Shown: one piece after another, positions 25,112-34,012 of the stretch
How the letters are laid out: each line of letters begins with the position of its first letter
How positions within the stretch are numbered: the stretch's first letter is position 1
NCBI GenBank assembly: GCA_958295815.1
Contig: OY282374.1
Span: 4,492,682-4,556,681, forward strand
DNA from: Candidatus Poribacteria bacterium
GTDB lineage: Bacteria; Poribacteria; WGA-4E; WGA-3G
Direction: 5' to 3'
Length of the DNA: 64,000 nucleotides
Notes under the pieces: model-generated
The model's database searches: none
Seen by the model: the letters and a program-made list of their open reading frames with translations, nothing else
Told to the model about the DNA's origin: nothing
Program-made: the position numbers and the translations under genes

Positions 25112-26164
25112 TTATTCTTCAGCCCGAATCGCAATCTTAATGGCTGTCTCACCATTAATACGGTAGCCGCCATCGAGAGCATTAAAACCATCTCCGACCT
25201 GTGAGAGTGGTAACTGATGGCTAATCATATCCGCAAAAGGAAGACCACTCTGTTCAAGTAATGGCAGACCACGGACGAAATGCTCGTAGCTACTCCCCCA
25301 AATCGCTTCTACACGAAGATTTTTGCGCATCAGCAATTGGTTAATGTTGAAGTCGATTGAACCCATATCCACGAAGTGTCCAACCTCAACAAAGGTGCCA
25401 CTACGCCGGGTATAGCCTAATCCTTCTGGCGTTGCGGGGAGGAACCCTGCACATTCAAAGACGACATCGGCACCCTCTTTGCGCGGCGTTTCCGCTTTCA
25501 CCAGTTCCGTCCGTTCTTCAACAGAGGTGACTTCCTCAATGTTAATAGTTACATCGGCACCGAGGCGTTTGGCAAGTTCCAGCCGTCCGGCGGGACCACC
25601 TACCATAATTGCTTTTGCGGCACCGCTTAATTTCGCACAAGCGAGCGTCACAAGTCCTATAGCACCCGAACCTTGTACAACGACGGTATCACCAAGTTGT
25701 ATTTGACCGCGCATCGCGGCATGAACGCCAACAGTAAAAGGCTCTGTGAGCACTGCAACCTCAGGCGATGCGTCGGTTTTCATAAAACAGGTATTTGGAT
25801 GGACAAGGTACATATAATCGGCGAATCCACCACAAAAATGCGGTGCCTCGTCAGGATTCCACTGGAACCCATAAGCACCATAACTTGTTCCGGGTGCGAA
25901 GATAACCCTGTCACCCTCTTTAACCGGTTTACCGACATAATCGGTTTCAACACCTTCACCGATCGCCTCAACGATACCGACGTTTTCATGTCCCAACAGC
26001 ACTTCCTGTTGGAAACCATTCTGCCAGTTATGCAGGTCAGTTCCGCAGATACCGGCTAACTCTTGACGGAGCAATAACGTGTTAGGTTTGGGATCGGGAA
26101 CGGGATATTCACGAATCTCAAAATCTTTGCCGTGTGCGACGACGGCTCTTCCTGTCCGACTCAT
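25112..26164 (-). CDS. Medium-chain (zinc-family) dehydrogenase lacking the structural zinc lobe
   Basis: A 350-residue MDR dehydrogenase. Catalytic-site elements AGICGTDLHNW (about 37-47) and LLGHENVGIVEAIGEG (about 56-71) are present, as is the nucleotide-binding segment VVVQGSGAIGLVTLACAKL (about 158-176). The usual four-cysteine structural zinc lobe is missing: the region around VIFAPGTSYGAYGFQW has no CxxCxxC, unlike the gene at 12029. The substrate is unknown. It heads the leftward set with the Gfo/Idh/MocA oxidoreductase, sugar isomerase and methyltransferase, suggesting a polyol or sugar catabolic unit. AGAGGAAAT precedes the ATG. Confidence 0.86.
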   Translation of the reverse strand: MSRTGRAVVAHGKDFEIREYPVPDPKPNTLLLRQELAGICGTDLHNWQNGFQQEVLLGHENVGIVEAIGEGVETDYVGKPVKEGDRVIFAPGTSYGAYGFQWNPDEAPHFCGGFADYMYLVHPNTCFMKTDASPEVAVLTEPFTVGVHAAMRGQIQLGDTVVVQGSGAIGLVTLACAKLSGAAKAIMVGGPAGRLELAKRLGADVTINIEEVTSVEERTELVKAETPRKEGADVVFECAGFLPATPEGLGYTRRSGTFVEVGHFVDMGSIDFNINQLLMRKNLRVEAIWGSSYEHFVRGLPLLEQSGLPFADMISHQLPLSQVGDGFNALDGGYRINGETAIKIAIRAEE

Positions 26165-26259
26165 ATATTTCCTCTCTTATAACTACGGGGTCCCAATAAA
26201 CACCCCATTATTGTTATGCGAGTGCCTTTTTGCAAGGGGTGGTTTCAATCTTATAAAAT

Positions 26260-26532
26260 TTAGGTAGCGACTTGGCTTTGGAGCCGATGAGTGCTTTGAG
26301 CCACCACGTGAGGCTCAATTTCGACGCGGATCACCTCAAAACCTGATTCTGTAACATTCATCAGAGCAGAATCAATAGCCTCCTCTAAGGATGAAGCCTC
26401 ACGGTGAAAGTGGATTTGCGGAACACCGACACTTGTAGCAAGTGTCGCATCGTTAAAAACGCTAAATAACCTATCAGCCTCCTCCTCAGTAGGTTCAGTC
26501 GATAAAATGAGTGTGAACTCATGCACTTTCAT
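26260..26532 (-). CDS. Putative antitoxin-like partner of the HicA-like gene, C-terminally short
   Basis: A 90-residue protein beginning MKVHEFTLILSTEPTEEEAD and containing PQIHFHREASSLEEAIDSAL and GFEVIRVEIE. This N-terminal domain is known to me from proteins paired with HicA-like genes, where a helix-turn-helix follows the VRVE segment. Here the frame ends about 18 residues later without any helix-turn-helix, so it appears truncated or of a short type. ATG 26532 is preferred over ATG 26547 because the latter overlaps the ribosome-binding site GGAG. It follows the HicA-like gene by 26 bases on the same strand. Role as antitoxin is inference. Confidence 0.6.
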   Translation of the reverse strand: MKVHEFTLILSTEPTEEEADRLFSVFNDATLATSVGVPQIHFHREASSLEEAIDSALMNVTESGFEVIRVEIEPHVVAQSTHRLQSQVAT

Positions 26533-26558
26533 GGTAAGTTTCTCCATTATTGACCGTC

Positions 26559-26795
26559 TTAATTATTACTCGTATGAGGACAACGGTCAACGTAGCGGCG
26601 GATGTCACGCGCATGTAATTCAGGATTACTCGGCGTTGACAGGATTCGAGTGCGACAGCCATCTCGGGCACGTCGCGGGCACCATATCCTACCCCAGATA
26701 TGTGCTCGAGGACCTGATTTTGTGACCCTCCAGCCTTTACTTTCAGCATAACGAATTGCATCACGAATATGCTTATTTGAATGGTTGATTCGCAT
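26559..26795 (-). CDS. HicA-like (YcfA fold) small protein, possible toxin
   Basis: A 78-residue basic protein. HIRDAIRYAESKGWRV (about 9-24), KSGPRAHIWGRIWCP (about 26-40, with the histidine expected of HicA-type RNases) and STPSNPELHARDIRRYVDRC (about 53-72) follow the double-stranded-RNA-binding-like HicA fold. The start at 26795 (MRINHSNKH) has a poor ribosome-binding site; a TTG lies three bases upstream. It is paired with the following 90-residue gene. The pair resembles type II toxin-antitoxin-like modules, but activity is not shown. Confidence 0.65.
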   Translation of the reverse strand: MRINHSNKHIRDAIRYAESKGWRVTKSGPRAHIWGRIWCPRRARDGCRTRILSTPSNPELHARDIRRYVDRCPHTSNN

Positions 26796-26931
26796 CAATA
26801 GTAAACTTTACAGTCAACAATACACCGTCAATCAGCGCGCTTATAAAGAGCACTTACCGGTGGATGTATACATAATTTTTTTATGGATGTGTCAGAACGA
26901 AAGTCCGCCAACATTCTACATCCATACTAAC

Positions 26932-27219
26932 TCAGACGTATTTCCGTTTCTTTCGCGAGAGAATGATAGCAATAACAACAGCAGCAACAACAACTATTGG
27001 CAGCCAGAACGCTTCAAAGATTTCCCAGAAAACGGTGAACCCTATCCAGAGCAGGACTTCAATCCCGACAATAGACATGGTCTTGCCCCATGGGAAGTCG
27101 GCGTTGTACTGTTTTTTCAACCGATATGCGTATAACCACGAAACTGCTAAAGTCCCAAAAATAGCTACCAAAAACAGGAAGTTAACAAGCCCCTGAATGC
27201 CGTTTAAAATGCTTAACAT
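26932..27219 (-). CDS. Small membrane protein of unknown family (95 aa)
   Basis: A 95-residue protein with three predicted membrane segments: about 8-30 (GLVNFLFLVAIFGTLAVSWL), 47-68 (SIVGIEVLLWIGFTVFWEIF) and 70-88 (FWLPIVVVAAVVIAIILS), with a basic C-terminus RKKRKYV. AAAAGGAG eleven bases before the ATG supports it being real. I do not recognise a family. It is a single leftward gene between the HicA-like pair and fdhD; a 350-base frame on the other strand covers it but lacks coding signals. Confidence 0.7.
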   Translation of the reverse strand: MLSILNGIQGLVNFLFLVAIFGTLAVSWLYAYRLKKQYNADFPWGKTMSIVGIEVLLWIGFTVFWEIFEAFWLPIVVVAAVVIAIILSRKKRKYV

Positions 27220-27363
27220 GAGAATTTGACTCCTTTTAAGTTTTATCTGCTATTTTAGAGACACGTTTCGTGAAAAAGATAGTAAAAACCTGTTTATTTG
27301 TTTGGCTCGTTTTCTCAAGGTGCTGTTAGGAAACCGTGATTACCGAATGAAGATAGAATAACA

Positions 27364-28200
27364 CTACCCAGAGCAAATCCGTTCTGCACAACTGTAGACC
27401 GCCATACTTTTCCCGCGCATGAAGCCGACTAACGTGAGGTTGCCTTCCTGCGCAAGGTCAACAGCGAGTGTGGATGCAGCGGAAACAGCAACAACAATAG
27501 GGATACGCGCAAAGAGTGCTTTTTGGACAATCTCAAAACTTGCTCGTCCGCTTACCATCAGAATATGTCGCTCAAGTGGTAGCAAGTCAGCCAGCAGCGC
27601 ATGTCCTATCACTTTATCGACAGCGTTGTGTCTACCGATGTCTTCTCTGACAACCAGAAGTTCACCGGTTTCATCGAACAGTCCGGCGGCGTGAAGTCCA
27701 CCTGTCCTTTCAAAAACGGATTGTGCCGTTCTTAATCGATCATTGAGCTGATAAAGGACGGCTTGGTTCACGTGGAACGCTGAATTCAGCGGTGGCACTT
27801 GGTGCTTAACAGACTCAATCGTCATTTTGCCACAGAGTCCGCAGCTGGCATTTGCGTGGAAATTCCGTTGCCAGCCTGATTGTGTCTCAAGATCGAGTTC
27901 TTCTGCAAGGTGGACGTTGACAATGTTCTCCAAGGACGAGAAACCTGCAGCTTGGTTTTCAGGAACCTCTTCATCGCAATATGCGATGATCTGAATGTCA
28001 TCACAGGAAGCGATGAGGCTCTCTGTATAGAGAAAACCTGCCGACAATTCAAAGTCGTGTCCTGGGGTTCTCATGACGACGATTAAGCTCTGCTGCCCTA
28101 CCCGTATTTCAAGCGGTTCTTCGACAACCAATTCGTCTTCAACTTGGATAGGTTCGGCGGATGCCCAACGCGTAATAAGTTTTGTGGATGTCGGTTGCAT
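27364..28200 (-). CDS. fdhD: Formate dehydrogenase accessory sulfurtransferase FdhD
   Basis: A 278-residue protein with the FdhD pattern: EEPLEIRVGQQSLIVVMRTP (about 28-47), the cysteine pair in ASCGLCGKMTIESV (about 117-130), RTGGLHAAGLFDETGELLVV (about 166-185), EDIGRHNAVDKVIGHAL (about 187-203) and MVSGRASFEIVQKA (about 214-227). FdhD passes sulfur from the cysteine desulfurase IscS to the molybdenum cofactor of formate dehydrogenase. No formate dehydrogenase gene is in the window. The gene stands alone, 35 bases downstream of the leftward TPR/propeller gene's stop. Confidence 0.94.
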   Translation of the reverse strand: MQPTSTKLITRWASAEPIQVEDELVVEEPLEIRVGQQSLIVVMRTPGHDFELSAGFLYTESLIASCDDIQIIAYCDEEVPENQAAGFSSLENIVNVHLAEELDLETQSGWQRNFHANASCGLCGKMTIESVKHQVPPLNSAFHVNQAVLYQLNDRLRTAQSVFERTGGLHAAGLFDETGELLVVREDIGRHNAVDKVIGHALLADLLPLERHILMVSGRASFEIVQKALFARIPIVVAVSAASTLAVDLAQEGNLTLVGFMRGKSMAVYSCAERICSG

Positions 28201-28235
28201 AGTTTTTCAGGTCCGCATACGTTCGAGAACGAGGT

Positions 28236-30359
28236 TTATTGGACACTCATGGTTACCAAGCCGTTGGCAGTGGCTATCCATGCTCTGTTATTCGCCACGA
28301 CGAAATCCTGTATTGCCATCAATTCACCCGTGACAATCCGAGGTGTTGTTGTATACTCCCACTCATCAGTAGAACGTGTATGGTGTGTATAAAACATATC
28401 ATTGGTCGCTATCCACAACACTAAAGGAACTTCGGGGGTGGGAGGCAGCGGTTGTTCGTCCATCACGTCCTCAGTTTCATCGAAGAATTCGGATTCCGAA
28501 GGATCCTCTATTTCTTCCAGCAATGTCACCTCAGACTCTTCTTCAGCCCGTTCCTCAACAGCCCCCTCTTCAGCCCGTTCCTCAATCTCTTCCTCGGTTA
28601 TAGGCTCTTCGGGAGGCGGTGAAGTATCAAGATCCCCTCTAATATAAATGTTTTTTAGTTTGTTTTCATCGTCTACGCCTATATGGAGCGTTGACTTTAT
28701 ACCATTCCCACCATCCAAGTCTGCTCGGAGATAACCGTTGGATTTATTATCAGCATCGAACCATGTAAAGAGGAGCTGCTCTGCTGCAGTATCAATCCCG
28801 GCGATTGTCATGCCTTCACCAATTGCTATGGAATGATAGGTATACCACTCCTCAATCTCCCGGTTAAATGTCCCGACGACACCTTCTACCGAGACACACC
28901 AAATCCTGTTAGGTGTGAGGGTCAGTGTCTCAATGTCATTCGCTGGCAGATGGCTGTTCTGCGTATTGTAGACGAGTGGCGGATCAATACTACCACGAAT
29001 TTGGCGTATAATTCCGATATCAGTTGCGAACCAGATCTCCGTTTCATCCGCTTTGATGTCCCTGACCCAAGCGGGGAATCCATCTATTGGTGAATACGTC
29101 TGAATTCCACCCGTTATTTTGTTGTAGTGAATTGCGCCTTGCGAGCGAGTCCCAATCCATACCTCCTGCGGGTTGACAGCGATGGTTATGACATCTGGAA
29201 CGGTTTCTAGAACAGTGTTAATCCGTTGCGGTACATCCTCAATGGGTATCCATTTATCGTATGCCGTCTCAAATAACATAATACCTTTCGGAGTGCCTAC
29301 CCACAGCCGGGTTCCATCACTGACAATAGCTTGAATCTGGTTGTCTGGCAGTCCATCTGCGTCTGTATAGACTGTCCAACGGGTCTGATCCAGAATCTGT
29401 TTTGCGCGATCCTGCACAGCCTCATCTATACTCGACTCGTAGATGAGGCTCGCTTCACTTGCAGCCTCTACCACTTTACCGAGTTTCAAGTTGACTTCAG
29501 CACGGGTGAGACGTGCCTCATACACCCATTCACTCACTGGATAACGGACAACAAAGCCTTGCAAAGTGTGGAGTGCATCTTCCAACTGATCTGCCTCGGC
29601 TTGTAGCTTCCCTATCAGGAAAAAAGCCCTTTCGTGTTCAGACCTGTCGGGGTACTGGCTGATTGCCGATTCAAGGAGTGGTAGCCCTGCAGTGGCATCC
29701 TCCAACCGCTCTACGAGTAGGAATCCGGTGATATAGCTCAGCTCGGGAACAGTAGGGTGTTCTGGGTAATAGGTTAGGATTAGCTGATAGTTATCGACTA
29801 CTGTCGCATAGTCTTCACTAGCGAAGGCAGCATCACCAAGTTCCTGAAAGAAGGGTACAAGGTCATAGTTCGGGGCATCAAGGATTGCCACAGAGCGGAA
29901 GCGTTCCAGCGCGCTTGCGTTGTCGCCATCAGCCCTGTGAAGTAATCCGAGTTGATAATGGGCAGCTGGATATTTCGGAAATTCTTCAATAGCGGCTTCA
30001 AAGCGGCTTTTCGCTTTTTCAGGGAGTCCTAACTCAAGGAGCATATTTCCGTTTCGGTAGTACTTTGCGGCAGTTCGATCGGCAACGTTTGAAAGGTTTG
30101 ATGTGAAACTAAGGCTATGTCCTGCCAAAGGAAGGCGTAAAATCTGTCCCTGATATTCGATTTCAAAATGGGTTTCGGTAGCATCGCGCCAAATGCCTCT
30201 TAATGTATCGCCGTTTTCCGAGTCAACAATGACATACTGTTGACTATAGACGGGGTGCTGATAAGCGACGAACAGGACGATGGATGTAATCAGCGCAAGT
30301 AGGTGGTAAGCTTTGTGTTTTTTTGTGCGTGTCTTTTGTTTAAACGTCTGATACAACAT
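28236..30359 (-). CDS. Exported TPR plus two-component-type beta-propeller protein
   Basis: A 707-residue protein. A signal helix (YHLLALITSIVLFVAY, about 18-33) is followed by a short beta domain, TPR repeats (about 90-300; for example MLLELGLPEKAKSRFEAAIE), then Reg_prop-like propeller blades (about 320-520) such as DNQIQAIVSDGTRLWVGTPK and EVWIGTRSQGAIHYN. A glutamate-rich stretch (about 590-650: PPPEEPITEEEIEERAEEGA onward) interrupts the propeller before final blades. The DNA of that stretch contains a short duplicated unit, so it is probably an expanding linker. It acts outside the inner membrane, function unknown. A consensus promoter lies at 30398-30426. Confidence 0.82.
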   Translation of the reverse strand: MLYQTFKQKTRTKKHKAYHLLALITSIVLFVAYQHPVYSQQYVIVDSENGDTLRGIWRDATETHFEIEYQGQILRLPLAGHSLSFTSNLSNVADRTAAKYYRNGNMLLELGLPEKAKSRFEAAIEEFPKYPAAHYQLGLLHRADGDNASALERFRSVAILDAPNYDLVPFFQELGDAAFASEDYATVVDNYQLILTYYPEHPTVPELSYITGFLLVERLEDATAGLPLLESAISQYPDRSEHERAFFLIGKLQAEADQLEDALHTLQGFVVRYPVSEWVYEARLTRAEVNLKLGKVVEAASEASLIYESSIDEAVQDRAKQILDQTRWTVYTDADGLPDNQIQAIVSDGTRLWVGTPKGIMLFETAYDKWIPIEDVPQRINTVLETVPDVITIAVNPQEVWIGTRSQGAIHYNKITGGIQTYSPIDGFPAWVRDIKADETEIWFATDIGIIRQIRGSIDPPLVYNTQNSHLPANDIETLTLTPNRIWCVSVEGVVGTFNREIEEWYTYHSIAIGEGMTIAGIDTAAEQLLFTWFDADNKSNGYLRADLDGGNGIKSTLHIGVDDENKLKNIYIRGDLDTSPPPEEPITEEEIEERAEEGAVEERAEEESEVTLLEEIEDPSESEFFDETEDVMDEQPLPPTPEVPLVLWIATNDMFYTHHTRSTDEWEYTTTPRIVTGELMAIQDFVVANNRAWIATANGLVTMSVQ

Positions 30360-30397
30360 AATTTTCCTTCAAAATAGGGATTGGTAAATATAGGGTT

Positions 30398-30426
30398 ATA
30401 ATAGCAGAAATGGAGTGAAATGTCAA
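30398..30426 (-). promoter_or_regulatory. Consensus promoter for the 28236-30359 gene
   Basis: On the minus strand TTGACA (30426-30421), 17 bases, TATTAT (30403-30398). The start of transcription would be near 30391, about 32 bases before the ATG at 30359. Confidence 0.75.
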
Positions 30427-30430
30427 GAGG

Positions 30431-30536
30431 GTTGTGGGAGGAATAGCAGTCAGCTATCAGCAGTCAGCGGTCAGTAGGAGGGTTATAAGATATAGGTTAT
30501 AAGTTAAGAGTCGGGATTACAAATCCCTCCTACAAG
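30431..30536. repeat. Mosaic low-complexity repeat (CAGTCAGCGGTCAG / GGTTATAAG / TCGGGA-TCCCTCCTAC)
   Basis: Three modules follow each other: GAATAGCAGTCAGCTATCAG and CAGTCAGCGGTCAG; GGTTATAAG-type units; and TCGGGATTACAAATCCCTCC-TACAAG. The same modules appear in different orders at 48798-49095, 57428-57545 and 63895-64000. They lie between the divergent promoters of the TPR/propeller gene and hrpB. Confidence 0.7.
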
Positions 30537-30554
30537 AAAACTCACGATGGTTGC

Positions 30555-30583
30555 TTGATAGTAGAGTTGTTATCGGCTATAAT
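30555..30583 (+). promoter_or_regulatory. Near-consensus promoter giving a leaderless hrpB transcript
   Basis: TTGATA (30555-30560), 17 bases, TATAAT (30578-30583). The ATG of hrpB at 30591 is only seven bases after the -10 box, so transcription should start at or one base before the start codon. No ribosome-binding site is present, in agreement with a leaderless mRNA. It also rules out the upstream in-frame TTG at 30555 as a start. Confidence 0.7.
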
Positions 30584-30590
30584 ACCGGTT

Positions 30591-32975
30591 ATGAATGAAA
30601 ACACACTTCCGATTGTAGAATTGAAGGAGACGTTTCAGGACGCGATCGTAAAGGGTCCCGTGGTAATTGTAGCACCAACGGGTAGCGGTAAATCGACGCA
30701 AATTCCGCCGTGGTGTGAAGCGTTCTCTGATGCCCCAGTGCTGGTTGTCGAGCCGAGACGGGTCGCATGTCGTTCACTTGCACGGTGGGTGGCGCAACAA
30801 CGCGGCGAACCGTTGGGACATTCAGTCGGCTATACCGTCCGCTTTGAAGATGTCAGTTCTGACGCGCAAACCCGTATCCGCTTCGTTACGCCCGGTGTCG
30901 CCTTGCGATATGCCGCCGGACCGGAGTTAGATCAATATGGGACTATCATTTTGGACGAGTTCCACGAACGCGGTGTAGAGATAGACCTGTTTCTCGCTAT
31001 TTGTCAAAAGAAGCGGCGTGACGCGAGGCTGGTTATCATGTCCGCGACAATCGCTGCACGACAACTCGCCCAATTTATTCGTGGACAGGTTCTAAGTGCG
31101 AAGGGACGTGCCTATCCGGTTGAAGTGCGTTACCTTGGCGGGTCAGTCGTGCCGACCGCCCATCATTTAGTGGAGCGCGTTGAAAGCGGGATTAATCGCG
31201 CTCTCAAAGAAACCGACGGAAATGTTCTGGTTTTCCTGCCGGGAAAAGGTGAAATTAATGGATGCCAAGACGCGCTACGCAAGATGCGAAACGTTGAACT
31301 GCTCCCATTACACGCCGATCTGCCTCCCGGTGCACAGGACTTGGCGTTTGATACGCACTCCGAACGTCGCCGCGTTATTCTCGCAACTAACGTGGCAGAG
31401 ACATCGGTCACACTTCCAGGTATTACCGCTGTGGTAGATGCTGGCTTAGTGCGTCAACGTATCCACCAAAACCGGCGTATCGTCTTGGCGTTGCGTCCGA
31501 TTTCGCAAGCCTCCGCCGAACAACGCCGCGGGCGCGCCGGTCGTCTCGGACCCGGGGTCTGCTACAGACTCTGGGAAGAACATGCACAACTTGAACAGGA
31601 GACGCTTCCTGAGATTCGGCGGGAGGATCTGACGCAATTTGTGCTTACCGTTGCTTCAACTGGCTACCGTCCCCAAGACTTGACGTTTCTTGATGAACCG
31701 CCTGATTTCGCTGTAGAACGGGCACAGACTGAATTGAAAAGTTGGGGTGTTCTGTCCGACGACGGGACGTTGAGCACGGCGGGTGCAAGGATTTGTGCGC
31801 TGCCTGTTAACCCGCTTCATGCCCGATTGCTGGTTAAAGCCCCATCCGCTCTCCGACGTGATCTGGTAGACCTGATCGCGACATTGGAACGTCCTGCCCG
31901 GCTATGGCGGCGGCTGAACGATCTACCAGCTGAACAACACGAGACTGTTCAGAAAGCGCGCCAAAAAGATCTTTTTCGGGATGGATGTGATGCGACAACG
32001 GCAATCCGAACGCTCCGCTGCGGCGACGAAAAACGTCATCATCTCCATAGAACCGCACTCGCCGAATGCCGAAGAATTGCAACGCAACTCAGGGATTTCT
32101 TTGAACTGCCACCTGTGATGAAGGACGACACGCCGTTACAGCCCGATCGCGCCGCGTTGATTGCTCATCTCTTACGTGAGTGGGATGCGTGTGCTTACGT
32201 CCGAAGGCGGCGAGGCAAAGGATGGGGAAATGGACAGGAAGAGGTCTTACTCGATTCCGATTCTCTCCTACCCGACGAGCGACACGCTGCCTTAATTTTG
32301 GAGACCGTCGGCATTGCGAAAGGCACACGGGTTCAATTAATGGGACGCACGGCGATGCCTTGCGCTTTTGAGAATTTAGTGGATGCGGGCATTGGAACGT
32401 CTCAACTCGCTACTCCGAGACTCGAAGGCGAGGACATCGTTGCGGAGGTGGTAACTGAGTATGCGGGACGGGAGATCGGACGCGGACGTAAACCGCTCAG
32501 TGGGGTATTGTTGAGAGAAGCGTTAGCATCTCTCATCCTCTCAGGATCCGTGTTCCCCGACGTCGGTGAAAATCTCACACGAGCAGTTGATGCTTGGTTA
32601 TTGCACTGTGCGCTTAACCCGAATGCCCAGACCTCGGAAACAGTGGCGTTGACACCACACGCGTGGTTAGTTTCACGACTTACCGAGTTAGGTGTAGAGG
32701 CTGCTGAAGAGTGGCAACTTCTCTCTGCGGAAGACCTGACCTTTACTGAGATAGACGCTGGAACTATCACCGAAATTGAGAAGCAGTACCAGAGAGAATT
32801 CTCTGTCAACGGTGCTAAATTCGATGTGGAATACAGCCCCGCCGAGAAGCTGGTTACGTTGCGCTGGCAGCGCGGTATCCGCCAACCGGCACTGAGTACA
32901 GTCCTGCTACCGCGCTGGAATAATTGGAAGGTGCAACTTGATCTCCGCGGACAGATACGGACGGTACGTCCTTAG
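30591..32975 (+). CDS. hrpB: ATP-dependent RNA helicase HrpB
   Basis: A 794-residue DEAH-type helicase. Motif I is APTGSGKSTQ (about 28-37), Ia EPRRVACRSLARW, motif II LDEFHERG (the HrpB variant DEFH, about 123-130), motif III MSATI, and motif VI EQRRGRAGRLGPG (about 312-324). A helicase-associated region and the HrpB C-terminal domain (ending TVLLPRWNNWKVQLDLRGQI) follow. Length matches HrpB (about 800). It unwinds RNA at the cost of ATP; the physiological role is not settled. The start is set by the -10 box seven bases upstream. The stop codon overlaps the stop of the convergent TolB-like gene by three bases. Confidence 0.94.
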   Translation: MNENTLPIVELKETFQDAIVKGPVVIVAPTGSGKSTQIPPWCEAFSDAPVLVVEPRRVACRSLARWVAQQRGEPLGHSVGYTVRFEDVSSDAQTRIRFVTPGVALRYAAGPELDQYGTIILDEFHERGVEIDLFLAICQKKRRDARLVIMSATIAARQLAQFIRGQVLSAKGRAYPVEVRYLGGSVVPTAHHLVERVESGINRALKETDGNVLVFLPGKGEINGCQDALRKMRNVELLPLHADLPPGAQDLAFDTHSERRRVILATNVAETSVTLPGITAVVDAGLVRQRIHQNRRIVLALRPISQASAEQRRGRAGRLGPGVCYRLWEEHAQLEQETLPEIRREDLTQFVLTVASTGYRPQDLTFLDEPPDFAVERAQTELKSWGVLSDDGTLSTAGARICALPVNPLHARLLVKAPSALRRDLVDLIATLERPARLWRRLNDLPAEQHETVQKARQKDLFRDGCDATTAIRTLRCGDEKRHHLHRTALAECRRIATQLRDFFELPPVMKDDTPLQPDRAALIAHLLREWDACAYVRRRRGKGWGNGQEEVLLDSDSLLPDERHAALILETVGIAKGTRVQLMGRTAMPCAFENLVDAGIGTSQLATPRLEGEDIVAEVVTEYAGREIGRGRKPLSGVLLREALASLILSGSVFPDVGENLTRAVDAWLLHCALNPNAQTSETVALTPHAWLVSRLTELGVEAAEEWQLLSAEDLTFTEIDAGTITEIEKQYQREFSVNGAKFDVEYSPAEKLVTLRWQRGIRQPALSTVLLPRWNNWKVQLDLRGQIRTVRP

Positions 32976-33991
32976 TCGGCTTTGATCTTACCCCACACGG
33001 TTGTTAGCAATTGTTCTGAAGGTGAAACATCTAACGCTGTTGGATCAAACCAATCCGCCTGATGATTATCTCCCTCATTTGTGAGTTGCAAGGGTCTATG
33101 GTCGCTCAAGTCGGTTTTGAAGAGCTGATAAGATAGTAAATCTAAGCGCAGAACAATATCTGTGTAAATAAGTGCCTCGCCATGTGGAGACCACGTCGGT
33201 TTCATGGCAACTGCAAATTCATTTTCGGTAACCTGATGAAGTCCCGCGCCATCGCGATTCACAACGAAAATGTTCGCCTTCGTCCACTCCAGAAACCCCT
33301 GATTAAACCGCCCATCAATTTGTGAAAAGGCGATTTTGTTACCCCGCGGGGACCATGCTGGAAATGCTGCCCAAGGTATCTGATTTGAGAGAAGCTCCCT
33401 TTTGGTCCGGGTCCGGAGATTGAAAACACCAAGTGGTAAGCTGTTAACGTTGAGAGCAGAAAAAACGATCTCTCGACCATCGGGCGACCAACTCGGCATA
33501 AATCCCTTGGTTAATTTCTCGACTAATCCGCCCTTTATTGTCGCAGTATAGATAGTGCTGTCCGTCTCTTCTCCTTGTACGTAGGCAATCTTTCTACCAT
33601 CGGGCGACCAACTCGGTGCTGATCTATCTTCTCTACTTCCGAAGACCTTTCGGACACCGCTGCCATCGGCGTCCATAACGTACAAATCATAAGGTCCATC
33701 CCGATCTGAGACGAATAGGATCTGTTCGCCATCGGGTGACCAGACCGGATTGGAATCTTCCGCCTTGTCCCGACTCAAGTTGACCTGTGCGCTTCCATCT
33801 GGGTTCATAATATAGATTTCGTCATTGCCATCTCGGGTTGATGTAAATGCAATTTTCGGGGTCGTCGGTGCTTTTGCCCAGACAGCAGAAACGCTACTGA
33901 ACAAAAGTAACGCGCTAATAACGAAACTGGTTATAGTAAGTGCGACTCGACCGCTCTCTCCTGAGCAAGATGAAATAAGGATTCGTTTCAT
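32972..33991 (-). CDS. Secreted TolB-like (PD40/WD40-like) propeller with TTVWG tail
   Basis: A 339-residue protein. A signal peptide ends near residue 40 (SVSAVWAKA). Then come about six PD40/TolB blades, for example IAFTSTRDGNDEIYIMNPDG (about 48-67), NPVWSPDGEQILFVSDRDG and APSWSPDGRKIAYVQGEE. The C-terminus is QADWFDP, then LLTTVWGKIKAD, the shared tail. It lacks TolB's N-terminal domain, so it is not the Tol-Pal TolB. GGAGGAG precedes the ATG. It is last in a leftward run with a paralog (34013) and five lipoproteins. Its stop overlaps that of hrpB. Confidence 0.87.
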   Translation of the reverse strand: MKRILISSCSGESGRVALTITSFVISALLLFSSVSAVWAKAPTTPKIAFTSTRDGNDEIYIMNPDGSAQVNLSRDKAEDSNPVWSPDGEQILFVSDRDGPYDLYVMDADGSGVRKVFGSREDRSAPSWSPDGRKIAYVQGEETDSTIYTATIKGGLVEKLTKGFMPSWSPDGREIVFSALNVNSLPLGVFNLRTRTKRELLSNQIPWAAFPAWSPRGNKIAFSQIDGRFNQGFLEWTKANIFVVNRDGAGLHQVTENEFAVAMKPTWSPHGEALIYTDIVLRLDLLSYQLFKTDLSDHRPLQLTNEGDNHQADWFDPTALDVSPSEQLLTTVWGKIKAD

Positions 33992-34012
33992 AGGTGACTC
34001 CTCCAGTATGTA

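Noticed and set aside
26785..27135. 116-codon open frame on the plus strand
   Set aside because: It overlaps a small membrane protein gene on the minus strand that has a good ribosome-binding site; composition is Asn/Ser-rich from antisense reading.
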